From assembly GCA_009192285.1 (NCBI GenBank), contig CM018607.1, positions 929,736 to 993,735 of the forward strand: a stretch of DNA of 64,000 nt, written 5' to 3'. The stretch comes from Morchella semilibera. Taxonomy: Eukaryota; Ascomycota; Pezizomycetes; Pezizales; Morchellaceae. The number at the start of each line of letters is the position of its first letter. Within the stretch, counting starts at the first letter, position 1. Shown piece by piece: positions 57,401 through 64,000 of this stretch. The notes beneath the pieces were generated by a model. It was not told the origin of the DNA. It searched no databases and saw only the letters and a list, made by a program, of their open reading frames with translations. The position numbers were made by a program, and so were the translations under genes.

Positions 57401-58213
57401 ATTTGTGTCCCCAAAACCAGTATTCCGCCAACTGGAGCTGGCACTGGAATCAACATCGTGGGTTCAGTACCTAGCGATGTTGCTTTCATGTGCCATTCCT
57501 TGAACTCCGTCCCATTATGAGTAATTTCGTAGGTTTTCATATGTACCTCTCCTGGATGATTAGAATTGTATAGTAGTGCTAACACGGGGTTTGCCGTCGC
57601 GTGAAGAAAAGCCATATCGATAACATCTAATTCTGAAAACCGAATTGGGGTAGCTGTGTCAAAACTCTTGAATGATTCTGCTTCATTGGATTTGATTGGC
57701 TTTTTACTGATCTTTTTCAATGATTGAACTAATGGTATGGACAGGAATGTGCCTTGATAAACGTGTAGTCCCAAGAGCCTTCCTGCCGGATCTGATAAAT
57801 ATAGCGGCCCACATCGGGCGTTTCGGAGGAACTTGTCGGAAACATCACAGGCTACTTGTTCGTTCTTGACATGTTTTTGGACAGGATCCCAAGAGACCGT
57901 GAGGTAGTTGCTGTTATCTGAAGCTATAAACAGATGATCTGTGACAGAATCCACTGGGCGCAATGTAAGAAGCGCGGTTATTCGGCCATAGACCTGAAAC
58001 TGGGACTTGAGAGAAAGTCCATCCCCCCCAAAAGAATATATTTCTACACGTGAGGCCTTTCTATTCTAAGATTAGTATTCTCCCTGGTCTATGGTGGAAG
58101 ATTGAATGATTCACGTACGCAAGAATCAAGCACTGTTCCTCGGAGGACATGAAGTTTGATTTTACTGCATGCCTTACACTACTGGCCTTATGGATGGATG
58201 CCAGATATGCCAT
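54490..58213 (-). CDS. DDB1: UV-damaged DNA-binding protein 1 (CUL4 adaptor)
   Basis: Seven exons on the minus strand: 58119-58213, 57208-58060, 56803-57161, 55436-56750, 54983-55373, 54873-54928 and 54490-54810. They give 1129 aa, near the 1140 of human DDB1; all phases fit. Marks: MAYLASIHKASSVRHAVKSN, RPVDSVTDHLFIAS, GHLYVGSHSGDCQLVRL, GSGVGMEDLGILGD-like block (SGVGMEDLGILGDM), YDDILVVSFIDETRVFQF, RGRILVFEL, KIVAALNRTV, ESPLSLKPKIVKV, GNMIAVGDLMKG, FVDGDFIERFMELTDVD. Three beta-propellers and a helical C-terminus are expected. The family bridges CUL4 to substrate receptors in nucleotide excision repair; the Neurospora homolog (DIM-8) is needed for heterochromatin and DNA methylation. The gene appears intact. 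Confidence 0.96.
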
Positions 58214-58470
58214 TTTGAAGGATCTAAGTTGGTTAAAAGAATTTCTATCGAAAGGAAGAATGGTGGGGTAGCAGTGGCATAATACAAAGAGTAAGGCCCT
58301 AGCGACGGTGATATACACACACGTCTATCTACATGTACCTACATATCTAATCTCCGCTACATCCGCCAACACTAATGACGAGAAAGTGTTAAACCCCGCC
58401 CGTAAGTTTCAGTGATATTTAATGAAGCGATTCTTTGAACATAAATGATGAGGCTGATACTACATGCACC
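58214..58470 (-). promoter_or_regulatory. DDB1 upstream region
   Basis: 257 bases before a MITE-like foldback. No core element can be named. Confidence 0.35.
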
Positions 58471-58575
58471 CGGTACTAGGGTGTAACGAAAAGTGATCAG
58501 AATCTGATAAGACAATTACACAACATTCACTTATCAGATTCTGGTCACTTACCCTCAACACCCGGTACTATAGAT
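58471..58575. mobile_element. Foldback MITE-like sequence
   Basis: Arms 'gtgatcagaatctgataag' and 'cttatcagattctggtcac' are near-perfect inverses around a 20-base centre, and both outer sides carry 'cccggtacta'. 58576-59423 holds no supported gene. Confidence 0.65.
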
Positions 58576-59423
58576 GCCAAGAACAATACCAAAAAACGGG
58601 CCCAGGATACACCTGTAGTGCTATTTTATTAGTGGACTCGACCTCAACATGGTGAGTACCAAAATCAATTTGCAAAAATTCATAATTCAAGACCATGAAC
58701 TACCCAAACCTCATACGATATTTCGCATTTACCTGTTTTTATAAGTTTAGCTGTCCTGTGGAAGGAAAAAAAGTAAAAATTCCCACGCACCCGTGGTCGC
58801 CACATACCCGTGAGCGACTCTACAGGCCATTGCTGAGAATAGTGGCTTGCAAATCTATACCAATTGGATGGGGTTGTTAGGACTAGTCAGCCTCGCTTGT
58901 CAGCTCTGTGTCCGTTTGCACAGTAGAGTGATTTGACCAGTCCCTGTTTTTCGCTAAGAACATCCAGAGGGTACATACCATTGGCATAAGGGTAAAGATT
59001 CAAAAAGAATAACCTGCTCGGCGCTGAGAAACCAAAAATAATAGAGAGTGCCAAATTTTCCAGTACCCGTAGTGTCTTAATGTTTTTGAACTGTTGCTTG
59101 AGAAACTTGCTGATGGTATTGCAACAGGTATTGGCATTTCTGAGTTTTTTGATTTTGATGAGGGAGGAGCTTGGGGCATCATTAACAACTTTCAATATTC
59201 TTTTTTCCTAAGGAGGGTGCCAGTGGTCTTCCGGATCTAGGGAGTTCATAGGTATGACCTCTCTAAGCTTCATTTGTGATGGTTTCAAGAACAGTCCTAG
59301 CTGGCTACCCTGTATCACTTGATATTTGGACAGCAGTAAATCATGTCTTATAGGTGGTAATGACAATTTGTCTCTTGTCATATCTTGAAACTCCCTTTTG
59401 AAGAGGTGGTTGTAGCTTAATGG

Positions 59424-59657
59424 TGTCCCGGCGTCTTGGCATAGGTCCCGATAGTTCGGTAGTTGTAGCGCTGTTGCGATGGATGGAGTTAGATTAAGCG
59501 AGGATGAGGTGAGATGAGGTGGGGATGTTGTCATTAGGTTCTATGAGGTTCGATACCGTAATGGATTGGTAATAGGAATTGGCGAGATGGTGGGGAGGAA
59601 TACAAGGTGTGGTTGCGACGGATTTCTATAGGTTTCTGTTAGCGAATGTGTGAATCA
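59424..59657 (+). mobile_element. 5' part of an LTR (TGTCCCGG family)
   Basis: 'tgtcccggcgtcttggcat' through 'agcgaatgtgtgaatcaca', then cut where LINE sequence begins. Confidence 0.8.
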
Positions 59658-59659
59658 CA

Positions 59660-60413
59660 GATGCAAGGGTATCAATCACCCACTTAAAGGGGAAAATCAA
59701 GGAGCAGTCTATCGCTATTTGGAGAGAGAACTGGAAAACTATGAAAAAAAGAAGGAGCTACAGAGGTGCTCCTTCCTCCGAGATGTCTGCACCCCTTCGT
59801 CGAAATATACCAAAACTTGCAAGCAAAATTACGCAAATGCGAACAGGGCATGGATACACCAAATCCTACCTATTCAGAATACCAACAACAAACATTGATA
59901 CAGCAGAATGCAGGTGCGGATACTTCCAGGAAACCCCAATTCACCTGCTACTTTACTGCAAACAACACCCACTACTAGAACTCAGAAAAGATCTTACCGC
60001 CACAATCAAACCAATGCCACTCAACTGGATGACCGCCATGCATACAGACAAAGGACCTCAGGCAACCATCGATACATTTCTTCTACCCTCCCAGATCGCC
60101 ACTAGAAACTGTACACTAGGGGAGAGGGATGGAGATAGAGGAGGACACGTAGGATGGAGGAGACTTGAGGAGGAAAGAGAAAGAGAAGGAGAAGGATAGT
60201 CACCAAGGTGCTTGCACCTATCGTTACGAGCTGGAATGGAGAGGACAACATGCATGATAACTTTGGAAGAGGGTTGATAGGAACACGGTCGTGAGGAGGA
60301 TTCGATTTATGAAGGATAGTATATGACCGTGATGATTGGGTTCTTTCTTTGTATGCCATATCCGGGTTTGGATGCAAGCAGTATGAGTAATAAATAAAAA
60401 AATAAATAAATAA
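59660..60413 (+). mobile_element. 5'-truncated LINE (non-LTR retrotransposon) 3' end
   Basis: Frame from 59741 shows the end of a LINE ORF2: KLASKITQMRTGHGYTKSYL, then CRCGYFQETPIHLLLYC, the C-x-C-x7-H-x4-C knuckle found after RT/RNase H in Tad/I-like elements. The coding part ends in a charged RE-rich stretch at 60199. A 3' UTR leads to an A-rich tail of 'aaata' units at 60390-60413. RT itself is missing, as usual for 5' truncation. Confidence 0.75.
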
Positions 60414-60481
60414 GCTACCATATCATACCTAAAGGGCTTAGTCTATAACAGAGCGATACCAGGAGTTAGGAGTGATAGTGC

Positions 60482-61039
60482 TGTGACATAGTAACCTGAA
60501 GCAAAGAAGAATATGACAATGATGACGTAGGAGATTTCGAGGAGCACAGCCTAAACGACGAGGAGACCAACGAAGACAAGGGCAACACTGGGCAGGCACA
60601 AGCACAGGCACCGGCAAAGGCAAAGGCAAGGGCAGAGGAACAAGAGCGCAGGGCAAGGAGAGTGAGGACCGGATGGACCTCAACGAGAACGATTAGATTC
60701 CTATGTACCGAGGTAGCAGGAAGACGAGACAGAGAGAAAAGAAAGAAGGAACTAAGGAAATCATGTATCTCCACTATTTAATACTTCTTCCCCACCAGTC
60801 TGAAATGATTCACACATTCGCTCATAGAACCTAATAGAAATCCGTCGCTACCACACCTTGTATTCCTCCCCACCATCTCTGTTGTTTCCATTACAAATCC
60901 ATCACGCCATCGAACCTCCTAGAACCCCATGACAACACCCCCCTCTCAGCACACCCCTTCCTCGCTTAACTCTTCCTCATTAATTACATTAGCACTTCGA
61001 CTACCAAATCCCCGGGACTGATGCTAAGACACTGGGACA
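60482..61039 (-). mobile_element. Solo LTR (TGTCCCGG family), near-match TSD agtgc/agtgt
   Basis: It starts 'tgtgacatagtaacctg' and ends 'gacactgggaca'. Flanks 60477-60481 agtgc and 61040-61044 agtgt differ at one base, consistent with an old insertion. It is shorter than the reference by about 75 bases. Confidence 0.85.
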
Positions 61040-61999
61040 AGTGTCCACCAGGCCTATCATAGGTTGAGAGTAATTGATGAGATCCAGCAGTTTAAACAGT
61101 GACAGGAAAAGCACCTGCAGTTAGGGCCACAACCTGTTGCAAGGGTACTATCTACCTTCTGACGACTAGGGTGGAGATCTATTAATGAGAAGAAAGGCTG
61201 ACGAGTCTAAACCTTGCCAGTGACTCATCGGCAAGACTTCATTTGTCTCCTGATGTCTCCTGAGCCTCAGGAGACTTAAAAAATCTCCAGGAGTCTCAGG
61301 AGACTCTTAGGAGATCCGGGAGACTGTTGGGAGACTGCAGTCATAAGTTGAGTTTGCTGATGGAATAGAGGAACAGCTAGAGAAAGGTCTCTAAATGCCT
61401 GATTATCTCCAGAACCCCTCAGTACAAAGAGAGCCATGCTACAGGTGGCGGTGGCTATGCCCGGGAATAATTTACAATGAGTTACAACTCTACAGCCACC
61501 TGTGTTAGATCATCTAAGTGGAGACTTATCTAATGCAGGTCCGGAGCTGTGTGACAACCAGATTGCAGGTGATCTTTGCCCTGGCTAAGAGTACTTACTA
61601 GGACTGGAAACACTCACTAGTGCTTAAGGAGAAGCAGAGTAGTGGAGGAATTGTTTCCTGTCCAGAACAGAGTTTTTACCGGAACTTATTATAGGTGGTG
61701 GACGTAGGAAAAAGAAAGATTTGAAGTATAAGTACTCATCACCATTTCTGCTCACTAGTTCTAAAACAACCCCTATCATCAGTTGTAAGAAGCGGAAGAA
61801 GACCCTTAAGACTACTCTAAGTCTGTCAAGAGGAATCTTTAATCTCTACCCCTAATTTCTACCCCCACACGGCCCTTTACCTCTCGTGACAGCAGAGAGA
61901 ATCATCTACTGGAACCTTAGAGCTCACGTTTTTGTTAGAGAATCTTTGTGGACCTTTTGTACAATTTTTCTCCTGTTATATTGGCAGAGGCGCGTTACA
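61040..61999 (+). mobile_element. Decayed LTR-like relic of the ...taACA family
   Basis: It ends 'ttggcagaggcgcgttaca' and shares blocks with 51.25-51.44 kb ('gtggagatctatt', 'gacgagtctaa', 'ggaacagctag') and with 53.4-53.7 kb. It contains MITE copy 5. The start is uncertain and no coding domain is visible. Confidence 0.45.
61226..61362 (+). mobile_element. 137-bp MITE, CATCAGCAA family, copy 5
   Basis: 'catcggcaagacttcatttg' to 'gttgagtttgctgatg', nearly identical by eye to the copy at 649-785, including the same length. Confidence 0.8.
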
Positions 62000-62693
62000 T
62001 ACTCTGCTTCAATCCTCATCTAAGGGAAAGTTACTCCCCACAAATGATATCTACAACAACACGTTACATGTATAAATCCATCAAAACAACTTCATAGCAC
62101 TTCACCTCATTTCTCCCACCACCTCCTTATCTTATCTTCCAATATTCTACATTGACAATAACATTTGTTGTAATCATTGAAATCTTCGAAGAAGAAACAG
62201 GCAGGCTAGAAGAGCCGTCTTTTCGAATTTAGCAGCACAAATACTACTCACACCATCTCAAGGAGCGCAATACCTGGATTCGAGACATCAAGCCATTATC
62301 TCAGTGGCATCGGCTGCATTTGAAGCACTCTCAGAACCAACCCAGTCACCTTACACACATCCACAATCTACAGCACTCAGTGGCATAGATACAGGCATGT
62401 CCACACCTCTCTCTTTCATTTTATCCCATCAGATTCAAACACAACCACTCCAGCAACTCAGCCAATGTCAGGAATTAGCTCAGCACAAGCTAGTCAAGAA
62501 GTAGTTGATTGGTACTTGGATACCACTTTTTGAGATCCCTGGAGAGGGAAATCAGCACGGGGTATTTTCAACAGAACCAATTACAGTAAAGCCACAACGA
62601 GAACGATGACCTTTTTCAAAATGTCATTGAGAACTATCTCTACCAGAATCCAAACATATTCCTGGACAGTCAATCAGAAAGCAATGACTTCAT
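62000..62693. other. Unassigned stretch
   Basis: The 62304-62504 frame is open but low-complexity (Ser/Gln/Pro-rich) with no recognised domain. No repeat family identified. Confidence 0.35.
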
Positions 62694-63323
62694 TGTCCCA
62701 GCACCTTGGCATTGATTCAGATAGTTTGGTAGTTGCAGCACTATGGTAACAAATAGAGTTATGTTAAGCGAGGAAGATATGGGGTGAGGTGAGGTTGTCG
62801 TTATTAGGTTCTATGGGATTCAATCACGTGATGGATTTATATTATAAATGGGAAAGATGTTGGGGAGGAATACGAGGTCTGGTAGTAATAGGTTTTCTGT
62901 GGGATTCTATGGACTGAGGTATGAGTCATAGTGGACTGGCAGAGGAGGGTGTTAAATAATGGGGGGAAGACTTTTCCTTTAGTTCTCTCTCTTTTTTCTC
63001 TCTGTCTCGTCTTCTTATTATCTCGGTACATAGGAATATATTCCTATCCCTAGCCATAGTTCTCCTGACCTTGTGATCTGTCTTCGGTAAAGAAATCCAT
63101 GGCATCTCTCATCGTTCTTGTTGAGGTCCATCCGGTCCTCACTTCCACTACCGTTTGCTCTTTTGCCTTTGCTTTTGCCTTTGCCCTCGCCGGTGCCTAT
63201 GCTTGTGCCTGCCTGGTGTTCTTCTCGTCTTCGTCAGGGTTCTCGTTGTGCTGGCTGTGCTCCTCGAGTCCTTCTGCGTCGTCATTGTCTTCTGCTACCC
63301 TACCGCCCGGTTACTCCGTCACA
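62694..63323 (+). mobile_element. LTR (TGTCCCGG family), CpG-decayed
   Basis: 'tgtcccagcaccttggcattga' to 'ttactccgtcaca'. Flanks ttcat/ctccc do not match. It lies 21 bases before the next LTR. Confidence 0.85.
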
Positions 63324-63344
63324 CTCCCCCATCCTATCTGTTCT

Positions 63345-63978
63345 TGTCCCGGCGTCTTGGTAATCTATTCCGACAGTCCGGTAGGTGATGCATGGTTATG
63401 ATGGTTGTGGTAATGATAAGCGAGAGCGGGGAACGCGAGCTGGAGGGTGTCGTCATTAGGTTCTAGGAGGTTCGATGGCGTGATGGATTGGTAATGTAGA
63501 ATAGCGGAGATGGTGGGGAGGATTACGAGGTGTGGTAGCGATAGGTTTCTATGGGGTTCTATGAGCGAAAGTGTGAGTCATAGCGGATTAGTGGAAGAGG
63601 TGTGTTAAATAGCGGAGATAGATGTTTTCCTTTGTTCTTGCTTTCTTTTCTCTCTGTCTCGTCTTCCTGTCATCTCGGTACATAGGAATCTACTCCTATT
63701 GCTAAGCCATAGCCTCTTGTACCCAAGATTCGTTCCTCGAACAAGAGGAAACCCATAGTACTTCTTATTATTCTCGTTGAGGTCCATTCGGTCCTCACTC
63801 TCTCTGCTCGGTGCTCCTGTGCCCTTGCTCTTACCTTTGCTTTCGCCGGTGCCTGTGCTTGTGCCTGCCTGGAATTGTTCCTGTCTTCATCGGCCCCCTC
63901 GTCGAGTACACTGTGCTCCTCGAGTTCCTCTGCGTCATCATTGTCATCTTCTTCTTTGCGTCGGGTTACTCCGTCACA
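63345..63978 (+). mobile_element. 5' LTR of a gypsy element running off the window
   Basis: Complete LTR with 'tgtcccggcgtcttgg' and 'ttactccgtcaca' ends. What follows (ctaagacgagacca, 63979-63992) is the same internal start that follows element B's 5' LTR, so this is the left end of an element, not a solo LTR. TTAAATA at 63605-63611 is a possible TATA box and GTCTCGTCTT at 63656-63665 a possible transcript start. Confidence 0.85.
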
Positions 63979-63980
63979 CT

Positions 63981-63990
63981 AAGACGAGAC
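63981..63990 (+). promoter_or_regulatory. Putative self-primer binding site
   Basis: AAGACGAGAC, two bases after the LTR, perfectly complementary to GTCTCGTCTT at 63656-63665, as in element B. Confidence 0.65.
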
Positions 63991-64000
63991 CATCTTCACT

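Overview
The window is nuclear DNA of a filamentous ascomycete. The support is short introns (42-144 nt) with GT...AG ends and CTAAC-type branch sites, a Ras protein of the Aspergillus RasA type, and chromodomain Ty3/gypsy elements. A repeat-rich Pezizomycete (truffle or morel type) would fit, but that placement is inference.

Layout. Positions 1-2.6 kb are retroelement debris, one solo LTR and two copies of a 137-bp MITE. Positions 3.4-14.5 kb are a conserved host island: a Pmp3-family membrane proteolipid with a long tail (+), ubiquitin-activating enzyme E1 UBA1 (+, 1024 aa), V-ATPase catalytic subunit A VMA1 (-, 619 aa) and a RasA-type GTPase (+, 223 aa). Positions 15.8-32.0 kb are a nested transposon block. 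Long inverted repeats flank a truncated DDE transposase and a gypsy element (B, 23.0-29.2 kb). A solo LTR lies inside B's left LTR, and a young gypsy element (A, 16.8-22.9 kb) lies inside that solo LTR. Positions 32-47 kb hold a decayed Plavaka-type DNA transposon divergent from an acidic-tract protein gene of unknown function, then a second, rearranged set of related genes, one resembling DUF6532. Positions 47-53.8 kb are LTRs, MITEs and fragments. Positions 54.5-58.2 kb carry a complete host DDB1 (-, 1129 aa, seven exons). Positions 58.2-64 kb are MITE, LINE and LTR copies, ending in the 5' LTR of another gypsy element that runs off the window.

Gene content. The host genes are housekeeping (protein degradation, vacuolar acidification, signalling, DNA repair/CUL4 adaptor) and do not form one pathway. 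No tRNA, rRNA, CRISPR array or biosynthetic cluster was seen.

Most interesting signals. Both gypsy families carry a 9-10 nt match between an LTR-internal site and a site two bases after the 5' LTR, the Tf1/sushi self-priming layout. One LTR family appears in more than a dozen copies whose divergence is concentrated at CpG. A divergent transposase/accessory pair is followed by paralogous fragments nearby. A hairpin MITE recurs five times. No clearly new system is demonstrated; the accessory gene family at 36.8-46.3 kb is the best candidate for something undescribed.
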